A stretch of DNA of 64,000 nt from Sphingomonadaceae bacterium 3R27E2-A. GTDB taxonomy: Bacteria > Pseudomonadota > Alphaproteobacteria > Sphingomonadales > Sphingomonadaceae. The stretch is taken from contig SCNT01000002.1 of NCBI GenBank assembly GCA_005503165.1, positions 62,001 to 126,000 on the forward strand, read 5' to 3'. The notes under the pieces are model-generated. The model ran no database searches. It was not told where the DNA came from and saw nothing but the letters and a program-made list of their open reading frames with translations. This document shows, piece after piece, positions 9,520 to 21,097 of this stretch (position 1 is its first letter; the number at the start of each line of letters is the position of its first letter). The position numbers and the translations under genes were made by a program.

Positions 9520-10581
9520 TCAAAATTCGTCGAGGCGTGGCTGCCCCGATGCACCCTCGCGGCGCAGCAGTTCGTCCTTGATCGGCAGGCCATAGGCATA
9601 GCCGCCGAGCGAACCATCGCTGCGCACCACGCGGTGGCACGGGATAAGCACCGCGACATTGTTCGCGCCATTGGCGCTCCCCGCCGCGCGCACCGCGCTG
9701 GGCTTGCCCACCGCGGCGGCGATGTCGGCATAGCTGCGCGTTTCGCCCGCGCGAATCTTGCGCAGCTCGCGCCACACCGCTTCCTGGAAGGCGGTGCCCT
9801 TCACGTCGATCGGGATATGGTCGAAGCCATGAACCGGCGCCTCGACCGCATCGACCACCTGTTTGAGCAGCGCTTCGAATTCCTCGCCGCCTTCGATCAG
9901 GTTCGCGGCGGGGAAGCGTTCTTCGAGCGCCTCGCGCCCTTCGGCGAAGCTCAGCCGGCACACGCCCTTGGCGGTCGCCGCGACGAGCATGGCGCCGAGG
10001 CTGGTCGGCACCACCGCCCAATGGATCGTCGCTCCCTTGCCGCCATTGATCCACGCCGAAGCCGTCATGCCCATGCGTCCCTCCATATTCTCGTAAAAGC
10101 GCGACGGCCCCGAAAAGCCCGCGTCGTAGATCGCGTCGGTCACCCGACCGCCCTCGCTCAAGGCTTGCCGCGCGCGTTCCTCGCGCAGCGCGCGGGCATA
10201 GGCGGCGGGCGACAGCCCGGTGTGGCGGGTGAAGACGCGCTGGAAATGCGTCGGCGAATAGCCGGTGCGCGCAGCGAGATCGGCAAGCGCGAGCGGCTCC
10301 TCGCTCGCCTTGATCGCGGCGATCGCCCTGATCACCGCGCCCTCGTCGCGCGCGACGTCGTCGGGCAGGCAGCGCTTGCACGGTCGGAGACCCGTCGCGC
10401 GCGCCGCGGCGCCGTCGGGAAAGAAGCGGACATTTTCCCGAAGCGGATGGCGCGCGGCGCAGCTCGGGCGGCAATAGATGCCGGTGGTGAGCACCCCGGT
10501 GACGAAGCGGCCGTCCTGCGCCTTGTCGCGCGCCTGCACCGCCTCCCACCGTTCGTCGTCGGTCATGGTCTCGAACGCCAT
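9520..10581 (-). CDS. ada: Bifunctional transcriptional activator / DNA repair methyltransferase Ada
   Basis: Ada repairs methylphosphotriesters and O6-methylguanine and, when methylated, activates the adaptive response. The 353 residues show all three parts. The N-terminal zinc domain has four cysteines (GIYCRPSC near residue 36-42 and CKRC near 68-72), where the phosphotriester acceptor resides. The AraC-type helix-turn-helix is at about 85-175 (FQRVFTRHTGLSPAAYARA). The C-terminal alkyltransferase domain carries the active-site PCHRVV near residue 320. No key residue is missing. The start is set by GAGAGGAATT upstream and lies two bases past the DUF1203 stop, so the genes are co-transcribed and probably autoregulated by Ada. 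Confidence 0.96.
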   Translation of the reverse strand: MAFETMTDDERWEAVQARDKAQDGRFVTGVLTTGIYCRPSCAARHPLRENVRFFPDGAAARATGLRPCKRCLPDDVARDEGAVIRAIAAIKASEEPLALADLAARTGYSPTHFQRVFTRHTGLSPAAYARALREERARQALSEGGRVTDAIYDAGFSGPSRFYENMEGRMGMTASAWINGGKGATIHWAVVPTSLGAMLVAATAKGVCRLSFAEGREALEERFPAANLIEGGEEFEALLKQVVDAVEAPVHGFDHIPIDVKGTAFQEAVWRELRKIRAGETRSYADIAAAVGKPSAVRAAGSANGANNVAVLIPCHRVVRSDGSLGGYAYGLPIKDELLRREGASGQPRLDEF

Positions 10582-10583
10582 GG

Positions 10584-11048
10584 TCAATTCCTCTCGATGC
10601 GCGCGGCGAAGCAGCCGTGCGCGGCATTGTGCGCGTCGATATAGGCGATGGTGTCGCCCGCCAAAAGGTCGCGGATCGCGCCATCGGCCTCGCCCGGCGC
10701 CGCGAGCCGCGCGTCCCGCAGCATGCCATCGGCGTCGAAACCGCGCAGCGCGAGCGGGCGGTCTTCGAACACCGGCGGGGTGGTGTCGACATAGGTCGCC
10801 GCCTCGACGCCCGGGCGGACATAGATGGCATAGGCGCTGCGGTACGGCGTATCGACGTCGTGGCTGATGTGATGGAGCAGGATGAGAATTTCGCCGGCGC
10901 GCGCATCGTCGAGGCTGATGCGGCACGGGAAGCCGCGGTCGGCGCTTGCGGTGACGCGGCGGGCGCCATGGGCGGCGAGTTCGGCGTCGTCCATCGCGAA
11001 ATAGGGGGCGAAGGGGTCGGGGTCGAGCCCGGTGATCCGATAGGTCAT
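10584..11048 (-). CDS. DUF1203 domain protein
   Basis: A 154-residue soluble protein matching the DUF1203 pattern. It opens with YRITGLDPDPFAPYF, has PCRISLDDARAGEILILL in the first half, and the paired AYIDAHNAAHGCFA near the C-terminus. A conserved cysteine occurs in each half (PCR and GCF). The function is unknown. It is the first gene of an operon with ada and a SnoaL-fold protein, separated from ada by two bases, so a part in alkylation response is possible but not shown. The start ATG is preceded by AAGGACCCC. Longer in-frame extensions upstream run into a palindromic repeat and are unlikely to be translated. Confidence 0.85.
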   Translation of the reverse strand: MTYRITGLDPDPFAPYFAMDDAELAAHGARRVTASADRGFPCRISLDDARAGEILILLHHISHDVDTPYRSAYAIYVRPGVEAATYVDTTPPVFEDRPLALRGFDADGMLRDARLAAPGEADGAIRDLLAGDTIAYIDAHNAAHGCFAARIERN

Positions 11049-11520
11049 GTGGGGTCCTTTCTGTGTGTTGGGACCCTTATGCCGGGGTGTGGCGGAGCGC
11101 GCGTCCCGATGCTTGCGTTCAAAGTTTTGGGGTGGTTCGAGGACGTCCTCTATTTCCGTTCGTGTCGAGCGAAGTCGAGACACCCATGGGGAGCGCATGC
11201 CTTCGCGTGTCTCGACTTCGCTCGACACGAACGGGCTTATATGGTGGCTTGCCGCTAACACCCGAAGCCCAACTCACCGCCATAATCGTATTGCTGTATT
11301 ATAACATTGACACTCCAATGGTCATACGCCACTCTCCCACCGAACCTGGGAGCCGGCAGCATGGCGACCATCGACGCATCCTTCGTTTCCGGCCGCCCCG
11401 CGCGCGGCACCGACTGGCTCGGTCGCACGGCTACCTTCTGCTATCTCAGCATCGCGGAGCCCCCATATTTAGGGCAGACTCCCGCTTGTCTTCGCGCGGC
11501 CAGCGGCTAGGTTCGCCGCC
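11049..11520. other. Intergenic region between DUF1203 and the protease gene
   Basis: This 472-base divergent interval holds family A repeat copy 2 on the left. To its right, at 11281-11330, lies a short AT-rich stretch, unusual for this GC-rich sequence, containing TTGCTG, TTGACA and the inverted repeat CATTG-6-CAATG. That stretch probably contains promoter elements for one or both flanking transcripts. Small open frames on the right have no recognisable content and are not called. Confidence 0.5.
11120..11236. repeat. Dispersed palindromic repeat, family A copy 2
   Basis: This is the best preserved copy. Arms TCGTGTCGAGCGAAGTCGAG and its complement (CTCGACTTCGCTCGACACGA) surround a roughly 30-base centre, so the transcript could fold into a long hairpin. 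The sequence on the left (GTTTTGGGGTGGTTCGAG) also matches copy 1, so the repeated unit is longer than the hairpin. Confidence 0.85.
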
Positions 11521-13068
11521 ATGACCCGCCTCCTCGCGCTGCTGCTCGTCCTCTTCGCCCTCACCCTGCCTGCGCGCGCCGACGATATCAGCGCCGCGTC
11601 GCGCAGCGTCGTGCGTGTCGTCACCGTCGCGATGGTCGACGGCGAGGTCGTGGGCTTCGGCCATGGCAGCGGCATCGCCATCTCGCCGACGCGGATCGTC
11701 ACCAACGCGCATGTCGTCGAATCGGCGGCGCGCTATCCCGACAATGTCGCGCTGGGCGTCGTCCCGTCGGAGGGGCAGAAAAGCTATGCCGCCAAGCTGA
11801 TCGCGATCGACACCAAGCGCGACCTCGCGCTGATCGAGATGACCGAGGGGCGCGTACCCGCTGCTGCAATTTACTCCGGGCCGTTCGAATCGGGCGCCGA
11901 CGTCGTCGCGCTGGGCTATCCGGGCAATGTGGATGCCGCGACCGCGCGGGGCGCCACCGATTACATCACCCCGCGCACCCCGGTGCGCAGCGAGGGCAAC
12001 CTCTCGAACACGCAGGGCGTCGACGGGGTCGCGATGCTGGTCCACACCGCACAGATCGCGCGCGGCAATTCGGGCGGGCCGCTGGTCGACCAGTGCGGGC
12101 GCATCGTCGGCATCAACAATGCGATGACGCGCGCCGACGACGGGGATTCGCCCTTCTCCTTCGCGATTGCGGGCCGCGAATTGACGCGCTTCCTGGCCGA
12201 CGCGGGACAGAATTTCGGCAGTATCGGCACCGCGTGCCTGACGCTGGCCGAGGCCGAGGCGCGCGACCGCGCCGCGCTCGACGCCGACGCGCGCGCCAAG
12301 GCCGCCGCCAACGCCGACAAGGAAGCCGCCGCTGCGCTCGACCGCGAGCTGCGCGAAACGCGCGCCGACGAGGCGGCGCAGGCAGCGCGCGAGAATCGCA
12401 TGGCGCTGGCGGGGGTGCTATTCGTGATCGGCGCACTCGCCGCGGGCGCGGGGCTGATGTTCCATAACCAGAAGAATGTGCGGAACGCGAAGTTCGCGGG
12501 CGGCGCAGGCGCGGCGCTGATGCTGGTCGCGGCGATCCTGTTCGTCACCCGGCCGTCGGGGCATGGCGACCTGCCCGCGGATAGCAAGACGACGACAGGC
12601 AGCGCGGACCTGCCCCCGGCACTGGCCGAGGGCAACCTCCTCTGCACGATCCGCCCCGACCGCAGCCGCATCACCGTGTCCGAAACCCCCGACGTCCCCA
12701 TCGCGATCGGCAAGCAGGGCTGCATCAACGGCCGCACCCAATATGCGCAAGGCAGCGACGGGCGCTGGCAGCGCATCCTGGTCCCCAATGAGGAAGCAAC
12801 GGTGACGATCGCATCGATCGACGGCGCCGGGACCGACTACCGCGTCGACCGCTATCTGCTCGACGCCGAAACGATGGCGAAGGCGCGCGAGGTCCGCGCG
12901 GGGGTCGAGATCAAGGGCTGCACCGCCAGCCCCGACCAACGCGCGGCGATGGCGACGCAGCAGGACGCGATCCGCGCGGTGTTGCCGCCGTCGCCGAACG
13001 AGCGGCTGGTCTATTCGTGCCAGAAGCTCGCCAAGGGCGCAGCGGTCACCCCTTCGGCGGCGCCTTGA
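11521..13068 (+). CDS. Trypsin-like serine protease with transmembrane segments
   Basis: 515 residues. A signal peptide ends near ARA (residue 20). A chymotrypsin-fold protease domain (about 25-225) has a complete triad: H64 in TNAHVV, D101 in RDLALIE and S184 in GNSGGPLV. An Ala/Arg/Glu-rich, probably coiled-coil linker follows (about 235-295), then two hydrophobic segments (about 299-320 and 329-348) and a roughly 160-residue C-terminal region with several cysteines and no domain I recognise. No PDZ domain is present, so it is not a standard DegP/HtrA. The likely picture is a periplasm-facing protease tethered to the inner membrane; the target is unknown. Arrangement of the C-terminal part relative to the membrane is inference. 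Confidence 0.87.
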   Translation: MTRLLALLLVLFALTLPARADDISAASRSVVRVVTVAMVDGEVVGFGHGSGIAISPTRIVTNAHVVESAARYPDNVALGVVPSEGQKSYAAKLIAIDTKRDLALIEMTEGRVPAAAIYSGPFESGADVVALGYPGNVDAATARGATDYITPRTPVRSEGNLSNTQGVDGVAMLVHTAQIARGNSGGPLVDQCGRIVGINNAMTRADDGDSPFSFAIAGRELTRFLADAGQNFGSIGTACLTLAEAEARDRAALDADARAKAAANADKEAAAALDRELRETRADEAAQAARENRMALAGVLFVIGALAAGAGLMFHNQKNVRNAKFAGGAGAALMLVAAILFVTRPSGHGDLPADSKTTTGSADLPPALAEGNLLCTIRPDRSRITVSETPDVPIAIGKQGCINGRTQYAQGSDGRWQRILVPNEEATVTIASIDGAGTDYRVDRYLLDAETMAKAREVRAGVEIKGCTASPDQRAAMATQQDAIRAVLPPSPNERLVYSCQKLAKGAAVTPSAAP

Positions 13069-13122
13069 GCCGCCAGCCAGGCAGGCGAGCCCCGCCGTAG
13101 AGGCCCATTTAATGCGATCGCT

Positions 13123-13923
13123 CTAGCCCGACGGCTCGGACAAATCCCCGATCCACTGCGTCACTATCGCCTGCGCCGGTGCGGTATAGGCGAGCTCATG
13201 CCCCACGCCCGCGACCAGCGCGACGGTCGCATCGGGCCGCGCGGCCTTCAGCCGGTCCAGATTGTTGGGCTTGACCAACGTATCGGTATCGCCGTGCAGC
13301 AGGAAGATGGGCGCCTTCACCTGGCCGAGCTTCGCCGCATTGTCGAAGCGGTCGCGCACCAGCCAGCGCGGTATGACCGGTAACTGGCTCTGCACCACCG
13401 CTGCTAGGTCGGAGAAGCCCGAGACGAGGATCAGCGCCGCGACCCTATGGCGCAGCGCCATCTCGGTCGCGGGGCCCGAGCCGATCGAATTGCCGACGAC
13501 GACGATATCGCGCGGCGCGACGCCGGCCTCCGCGAGCCAGCGCATCGCAGCCTCGCCGTCGCGGTAGAAACCCTCCTCGCCCGGCGACCCCGGGTTGCCG
13601 CCATAGCCGCGATATTCGGCGAGCAGCAGGCCGTGCCCCGAGGCTGCGGGCCCGCGCGTCGCCTGGATCGCGCCGGTGAGATTGTCGCCATTGCCGTGGA
13701 AGAAGAGGATGGTCTTCCGACCCGGCGCCGCGCGCCGGTAAAAGGCCGACAGCCGCAAGCCGTCACCGGTCCGCATATGGACGAGCGCAAAACCCGGCGG
13801 CGGCTCCGCGGGATATTGGCCGGGCGCGGGAAAGAGCAGGCCGCGCTGCTGGGTGTAGAGGATCGCGGCCGCGGCGAGCGCGAAAACCAGCAGGAACAGC
13901 AGCAGGTTGATCGCGATCTTCAC
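13123..13923 (-). CDS. Alpha/beta hydrolase, membrane-anchored (ABHD17-like)
   Basis: 266 residues with one N-terminal hydrophobic anchor (about 4-23) followed by an alpha/beta-hydrolase domain. Visible are the oxyanion HGNGDN (about 76-81), YRGYGGNPG, the nucleophile elbow GNSIGSG with S146, the acid in HGDTDTLV (D212 or D214), and the base in GHELAY (H242). The closest recognised pattern is the ABHD13/ABHD17 or BEM46-like group of serine hydrolases, whose bacterial substrates are mostly unknown. It is the last of three genes on this strand, 9 bases after the P-loop kinase-like gene. Confidence 0.88.
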   Translation of the reverse strand: MKIAINLLLFLLVFALAAAAILYTQQRGLLFPAPGQYPAEPPPGFALVHMRTGDGLRLSAFYRRAAPGRKTILFFHGNGDNLTGAIQATRGPAASGHGLLLAEYRGYGGNPGSPGEEGFYRDGEAAMRWLAEAGVAPRDIVVVGNSIGSGPATEMALRHRVAALILVSGFSDLAAVVQSQLPVIPRWLVRDRFDNAAKLGQVKAPIFLLHGDTDTLVKPNNLDRLKAARPDATVALVAGVGHELAYTAPAQAIVTQWIGDLSEPSG

Positions 13924-13932
13924 AGGCCTGCC

Positions 13933-14460
13933 TCAGAGGCCCAGCGCCGCGCGAATCCGCGCCGCCGCGTCGGCGGGTGCGACGGTGCCGGTGTCGATCG
14001 TGATCGCGGGCGGCGGCAGCGGCGGATAATCGAACGCGCCCTGTGCCTCCAATTCGCGCAGCACCGCGAGCGACGAGAGTTTCCCGCTCGCCTGCCGCGA
14101 CGGCGCCTCGATGCGCGCTTCGACGACCGCGGGCGCACAGGTCAGCGCGACGAAATCGACGCGCCCGCCCGCGCCCTCTACCAACGCCGCGGCGCGCTGC
14201 GGAAAATCGGGCGCGACGCTCGATTCGGGATGGAAGGTGAAGATCAAGGAGCGATCCTCGGCCGCCGCCGCCGAAAAGACGTCGAGCCACATCCGCTCGC
14301 GCAATTCGACGAAGCCGGGGCTCCCGAACGGAAACACCGCGAGCAGCGCATCGACCACCAGATGATTGTGGAACAGCGACAACCCGGTCAACGCCGCCAG
14401 TTCCTTCGCGACCGTCAGCTTGCCCGAAGCCGCGGGCCCGTGGATGAAGACGAGTCTCAT
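13933..14460 (-). CDS. P-loop nucleotide kinase-like protein
   Basis: 175 residues. Walker A is at the extreme N-terminus (FIHGPAASGKLTV), with a helix and strand pattern like shikimate or adenylylsulfate kinases and related AAA_33/zeta-like P-loop proteins. An arginine-rich lid region lies near the middle (EARIEAPSRQASGK). The phosphoacceptor is unknown. The ATG at 14460 overlaps the preceding stop as ATGA; a GTG nine bases upstream is the alternative. It is translationally coupled to the dienelactone hydrolase gene. Confidence 0.8.
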   Translation of the reverse strand: MRLVFIHGPAASGKLTVAKELAALTGLSLFHNHLVVDALLAVFPFGSPGFVELRERMWLDVFSAAAAEDRSLIFTFHPESSVAPDFPQRAAALVEGAGGRVDFVALTCAPAVVEARIEAPSRQASGKLSSLAVLRELEAQGAFDYPPLPPPAITIDTGTVAPADAAARIRAALGL

Positions 14461-15134
14461 CCCCCGCACGCCCTGAATAGCATCAGCGTACGTTCGCGCG
14501 CCAGTTCGCTCGACGGCTCGTGATAATCCTTGCGGCGGTCGCTGTTGAAGCCGTGGTTGGCGTCATAGACGAATATCTGCGCGGTCGGATGGTCCTTCGC
14601 GATCAGCGCCTCGACCCCCTCCATCGGGATGCCCGCGTCGAAGCGCCCGAAATGGGCGATGGTGGCGCAGGCGGGCGCCTGATCGGCGAATTGCGTCGGG
14701 ACGAGGCTGCCGTAATAGGCCGAGGCCGCGGCGAGGTCGGGGCTGATCTGCGCCATCCGCCACGCGACCGAGCCGCCATAACAATAGCCGGTGATGAAGA
14801 CGGGGCCGCGGCCCTTCAGCGCGTCGATGCAGGTCTGCGCATCCTTCAGGCTCTGGTCGAAGGGGTGGAGCTCGCGCGCCAGCTGCACCGCGCGTTCGAA
14901 CTGCGGCCCCGAATAGTCGCTCTCGAACCCCGGATGCTCGCGGTCGAAGATCGCGGGGGCGAGCACCTCGTACCCGTCGGCACCATATTCGTCGCACAGC
15001 TCGCGGATATGGTCGGTGACCCCGAAGATTTCCTGGATCAGCACCAGCCCGCCGCGGCGTTCGCCCTCGGCCTCGGCATGATAGACGGCGATGTCGGCGC
15101 CGTCGTCCATCGTCATCCGGATCATCTCGCCCAT
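14457..15134 (-). CDS. Dienelactone hydrolase family protein
   Basis: 225 residues of alpha/beta-hydrolase fold with a cysteine nucleophile in GYCYGG (C118), typical of carboxymethylenebutenolidase. The partner glutamate is in IQEIFGV (E35). The aspartate is at about D167 (GRFDAGIP) and the histidine in DANHGF (H194). The family opens dienelactones during chlorocatechol breakdown, but most chromosomal copies act on unknown esters. No catechol genes are nearby. The start is chosen for GAGGGCAAGGAC just upstream; longer N-terminal extensions add low-complexity residues and run into repeat-like DNA. It is first of a three-gene group with the kinase-like and hydrolase genes and diverges from the ATP synthase operon. 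Confidence 0.9.
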   Translation of the reverse strand: MGEMIRMTMDDGADIAVYHAEAEGERRGGLVLIQEIFGVTDHIRELCDEYGADGYEVLAPAIFDREHPGFESDYSGPQFERAVQLARELHPFDQSLKDAQTCIDALKGRGPVFITGYCYGGSVAWRMAQISPDLAAASAYYGSLVPTQFADQAPACATIAHFGRFDAGIPMEGVEALIAKDHPTAQIFVYDANHGFNSDRRKDYHEPSSELARERTLMLFRACGG

Positions 15135-15206
15135 GTCCTTGCCCTCTTCCGTTCGGATCGGGCCTGTCCAAGTCCCATCCTTCCTGGCAGGGCTTTTGGA
15201 GAAAGA

Positions 15207-15247
15207 ACGGCCCTTCGACAAGCTCGGGGCAAACGGGTCCGGGACGA
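15207..15247. repeat. Fragment of a family A-like repeat
   Basis: CCTTCGACAAGCTCGGG followed by GTCCGGGACGA resembles half of the repeat inside the GbsR gene end at 47.2 kb. It lies in the divergent gap between the dienelactone hydrolase gene and atpH. The rest of this gap (15248-15393) is leader for atpH with a locally AT-rich stretch (GCAGCAAAATCGTTGCTAGG), probably containing its promoter. Confidence 0.45.
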
Positions 15248-15393
15248 CGCAGGATTCATCCTACTCGCCGCCTTGCATTGCAGCAAAATCGTTGCTAGGC
15301 GCGCCGCGACTTCGCTGCGGGGGATATTCACCGATATCCGCCAAATCCCGCGCGACCCATCCCCCACGGGATCGTAGCAAAGGACTTTAACGC

Positions 15394-15960
15394 GTGGAGA
15401 ATTCCGGCGGCATTCAGGGCAACATCACGGCGGGCCTCGCGGGCCGCTATGCGGTCGCTTTGTTCGATCTGGCCCGCGAATCGAACGCGATCGACGCGGT
15501 GTCGAGGAGCCTCGCGGCGCTGCGCTCGGGCCTGGCCGAATCGGCCGACCTGTCGGCGCTGATCGCGAGCCCGGTCGTCGGGCGCGGCGATGCCGCCAAG
15601 GCGGTCGCCGCCGTCGCCGCGGCGATGAAGCTCGATTCGCTGACGACCAAGTTCCTCGGCGTGCTCGCCGACAACCGCCGCCTCGCCGATCTGCGCAGGA
15701 TGATCGACGCGTTCGACGCGATCGTCGCCGATCATCGCGGCGAAGTGACGGCCAAGGTCACCAGCGCGCACCCGCTCACCGCCGAGCAGCTCAAGGAGCT
15801 GACGGCGAACCTCAAGACCCGTGTCGGCCGCGATGTCGCGGTCGCCACCACCGTCGATCCCGCCATCCTCGGCGGCCTCGTCGTCCAGTTGGGCAGCCAG
15901 CTGATCGACGGCAGCATCCGTACCCGTCTCAATAGCTTCGCGACTGCGATGAAAGGCTGA
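15394..15960 (+). CDS. atpH: ATP synthase F1 subunit delta
   Basis: The delta subunit forms the peripheral stalk link between F1 and Fo. The 188 residues match the alphaproteobacterial OSCP/delta family: N-terminal helical bundle (GRYAVALFDLA), then the conserved C-terminal signature ending ILGGLVVQLGSQLIDGS. It starts at GTG, with AAAGGA eight bases upstream. It is the first gene of atpHAGDC, the usual alphaproteobacterial arrangement in which the Fo genes lie elsewhere. Confidence 0.97.
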   Translation: MENSGGIQGNITAGLAGRYAVALFDLARESNAIDAVSRSLAALRSGLAESADLSALIASPVVGRGDAAKAVAAVAAAMKLDSLTTKFLGVLADNRRLADLRRMIDAFDAIVADHRGEVTAKVTSAHPLTAEQLKELTANLKTRVGRDVAVATTVDPAILGGLVVQLGSQLIDGSIRTRLNSFATAMKG

Positions 15961-17493
<1,533 letters not shown>

Positions 17494-17501
17494 ACACTTA
17501 C

Positions 17502-17584
17502 CTTGTCATCCCCGCGAAAGCGGGGACCCCGTGCGACGCAGCGCAAGCTATCCCTAGGTTCCCGCTTTTGCGGGAATGACAAAA
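17502..17584. repeat. Palindromic repeat, family C copy 2, inside the atp operon
   Basis: The left arm begins TTGTCATCCCCGCGAAAGCG (from 17503) and the right arm (about 17555-17584) is its near complement ending GCGGGAATGACAAAA. Each arm has an internal hairpin (CCCGCGAAAGCGGG). It starts eight bases after the atpA stop and ends 16 bases before the atpG start, leaving GAGGAACCGGCAGA for ribosome binding. Confidence 0.85.
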
Positions 17585-17600
17585 TAGAGGAACCGGCAGA

Positions 17601-18476
17601 GTGGCATCACTCAAGGAACTCAAAGGGCGGATCGTCTCGGTCAAGTCGACCCAGAAGATCACCAAGGCCAAGAAGATGGTCGCCGCCGCCAAGCTGCGCA
17701 AGGCGCAGGCGGCCGCCGAGGCCGCGCGCCCCTATGCCGAACGGCTCGAGGGCGTCGTCGCGAGCCTGGCGTCGAAGGTCGGCGCGTCGGATTCGGCGCC
17801 AAAGCTGCTTTCGGGTACCGGCAAGAGCGACACGCACCTGCTCGTCGTGCTCAACAGCGACCGCGGCCTCGCCGGCGCGTTCAACTCGAACATCGTCAAG
17901 GCCGCGCGCGATAAGGCGCTCGAACTGCAGGCGGCGGGCAAGAAGGTCCTCTTCTACCTCGTCGGCCGCAAGGGCCGCCCGGTGATCGCGCGCCTCTTCC
18001 CCGGCCAGATCATCGAGCAGTATGAGACCACCGGCATCCGCGACATCGGCTTCGAGCAGGCGAGCGAAATCTCAGCGAAGGTGATGGAGCTGTACGAAGC
18101 CGGCGCCTTCGACGTCGCGCACCTCTTCTATTCGAAATTCCGCTCGGCGCTGCTGCAGATCGCGACCGGCCAGCAGATGATCCCGGTTCCGCCGCCCGCC
18201 GACGTTCCCGCCTCGAGCGGCGCGGCGGTCGAATATGAGCCGGACGAAGAAGCGATCCTCGCCGATCTTCTCCCGCGCAACGTCACCATCCAGATCTTCA
18301 AGGGCCTCCTTGAAAATGCCGCGTCCGAACAGGGGGCGTCGATGACCGCGATGGACAATGCGACGCGCAACGCGGGCGAGCTGATCAACAAGCTGACCAT
18401 CGTCTACAACCGCACGCGCCAGGCGGCGATCACGACCGAACTCATCGAAATCATTGCGGGCGCCGAGGCGCTCTAA
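17601..18476 (+). CDS. atpG: ATP synthase F1 subunit gamma
   Basis: The rotating central shaft of F1. The 291 residues match the family. The N-terminal helix starts [20 protein letters not shown] and the C-terminal helix contains [20 protein letters not shown] followed by [12 protein letters not shown], the conserved gamma signature. Start ATG-equivalent is GTG, preceded by AGAGGAAC. The third gene of atpHAGDC. Confidence 0.97.
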   Translation: MASLKELKGRIVSVKSTQKITKAKKMVAAAKLRKAQAAAEAARPYAERLEGVVASLASKVGASDSAPKLLSGTGKSDTHLLVVLNSDRGLAGAFNSNIVKAARDKALELQAAGKKVLFYLVGRKGRPVIARLFPGQIIEQYETTGIRDIGFEQASEISAKVMELYEAGAFDVAHLFYSKFRSALLQIATGQQMIPVPPPADVPASSGAAVEYEPDEEAILADLLPRNVTIQIFKGLLENAASEQGASMTAMDNATRNAGELINKLTIVYNRTRQAAITTELIEIIAGAEAL

Positions 18477-20027
<1,551 letters not shown>

Positions 20028-20033
20028 GCCAGT

Positions 20034-20142
20034 TCCCCTCCCGCTTGCGGGAGGGGCTAGGGGAGGGCCTGTGGGGAACGGGTCCTTCGCTTGAAACGGA
20101 ACATTCCCTCCCCCGACCCCTCCCGCAAGCGGGAGGGGGGAG
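20034..20142. repeat. Palindromic repeat, family B, between atpD and atpC
   Basis: Arms at about 20034-20073 and 20102-20142 share CCCCTCCCGCTTGCGGGAGG in opposite orientation, and each arm has its own hairpin (CCCGCTTGCGGG). It occupies nearly all of the 123-base gap. The right end supplies a purine-rich stretch (GGGAGGGGGGAG) at the ribosome-binding distance from the atpC start. Confidence 0.85.
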
Positions 20143-20150
20143 ATTTGAAG

Positions 20151-20408
20151 ATGGCTCTGAAGTTCGAACTCGTTACCCCCGCCCGCCTCGAGCGGACCGC
20201 CGACGTCTATATGGTCACCGTGCCGGGCAGCGAGGGCGACTTCTCGGTGCTGGAAGGCCACGCGCCCTTCATGGCGACGCTGCGCAACGGCCCGCTGACC
20301 ATCTATGCCAAGCAGGGATCCGAGCCCGAGACGATCGAAGTCGAGGGCGGCTTCGCCGAAGTCAACGAAGCGGGCCTGACTGTCCTTGCCGAGCATATCG
20401 CCGGCTGA
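20151..20408 (+). CDS. atpC: ATP synthase F1 subunit epsilon
   Basis: The epsilon subunit couples gamma rotation to Fo and can inhibit ATP hydrolysis. The 85 residues form only the N-terminal beta-sandwich ([45 protein letters not shown]). The C-terminal helical hairpin that acts as the inhibitory arm in E. coli is absent, as is usual in short alphaproteobacterial epsilons. The Shine-Dalgarno is probably the GGGAGGGGGGAG at the end of the adjacent repeat. Confidence 0.96.
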   Translation: MALKFELVTPARLERTADVYMVTVPGSEGDFSVLEGHAPFMATLRNGPLTIYAKQGSEPETIEVEGGFAEVNEAGLTVLAEHIAG

Positions 20409-20435
20409 ATCGCCCGCGAATGACGAATGGCAGAG

Positions 20436-20455
20436 GGGGCCGCGCGCCCCTTTTT
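20436..20455 (+). terminator. Probable intrinsic terminator of the atp operon
   Basis: A short GC stem (GGGGC, loop CGCGC, GCCCC) is followed at once by five T residues, 27 bases past the atpC stop. It lies at the junction with a convergent gene, a natural place for termination. The stem is only five pairs, so efficiency is uncertain. Confidence 0.55.
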
Positions 20456-20462
20456 CAGGCGC

Positions 20463-20945
20463 TCAATCGTTCGATCCCGCGCGGATCGGCAGATAATCCC
20501 ATTCCATAGTCCGGCTGCCGTCGGCCATCGATATCCGCGCCTTGAGACGCGGACCGTCACGCCAGTAGCGCACGACCTGCGGATAATCGTTCGCCAGATT
20601 GTGGAAAGCGACCCCTTCGCCCCCGTCCGGCGACCAGGCGAAGCGCGTCCAGCCGGTCCCACCGGGCGCCGCCACGAACGCCATAGCGATGACCGGCCCG
20701 TCGCCATTGGGCGCGGCGAGCGCGATCCGCATCACCTCCCACTCGTCCAGCCGTTCGCCCGCGCCGCGTCGGCCGCTGCCGATCATCATCCCCCCGCGCG
20801 GCGCGGTCCAGCATTCCTCGGCCCAGCGCACGCCCGTTCGCGTTTCCCAGCATCCCGCCATCCAAGCCGGCAACACCGGCGCTTCGTCCTGCGCCGCCGC
20901 CGGCGCACCGGTCGCCAGCGCCGTCGCCAAAAGGATGGATCGCAT
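20463..20945 (-). CDS. Exported DUF6265-like protein
   Basis: 160 residues. The start with GGAGGGCG just upstream gives a signal peptide ending PAAAQ (residues 1-19). The mature part opens LPAWMAGCWETRTG, with WAEECWTAPRGGMMIGSGR and later FAWSPDGGEGVAFHN and the C-terminal MEWDYLPI. This pattern fits small periplasmic calycin/lipocalin-like proteins annotated as DUF6265. Function unknown. It faces the ATP synthase operon tail to tail. Confidence 0.75.
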   Translation of the reverse strand: MRSILLATALATGAPAAAQDEAPVLPAWMAGCWETRTGVRWAEECWTAPRGGMMIGSGRRGAGERLDEWEVMRIALAAPNGDGPVIAMAFVAAPGGTGWTRFAWSPDGGEGVAFHNLANDYPQVVRYWRDGPRLKARISMADGSRTMEWDYLPIRAGSND

Positions 20946-21097
20946 ACGCCCTCCGCTTCGCTTCCCGTTCATCCTGCGATGCTGAGCGGCCATTAGGAGA
21001 ATGTCAAAGTTTCCGCGCTATTCACCCTTTCGATTGGGGGTTCGCATGCTTCGGCTGCGCGACATCCATGATTATGATTCGGAAGCAGGACAGCATC

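Noticed and set aside
11307-11510. Possible 67-codon gene ahead of the protease
   Set aside because: No Shine-Dalgarno at its start and no domain or gene-like pattern; it overlaps the probable promoter region.
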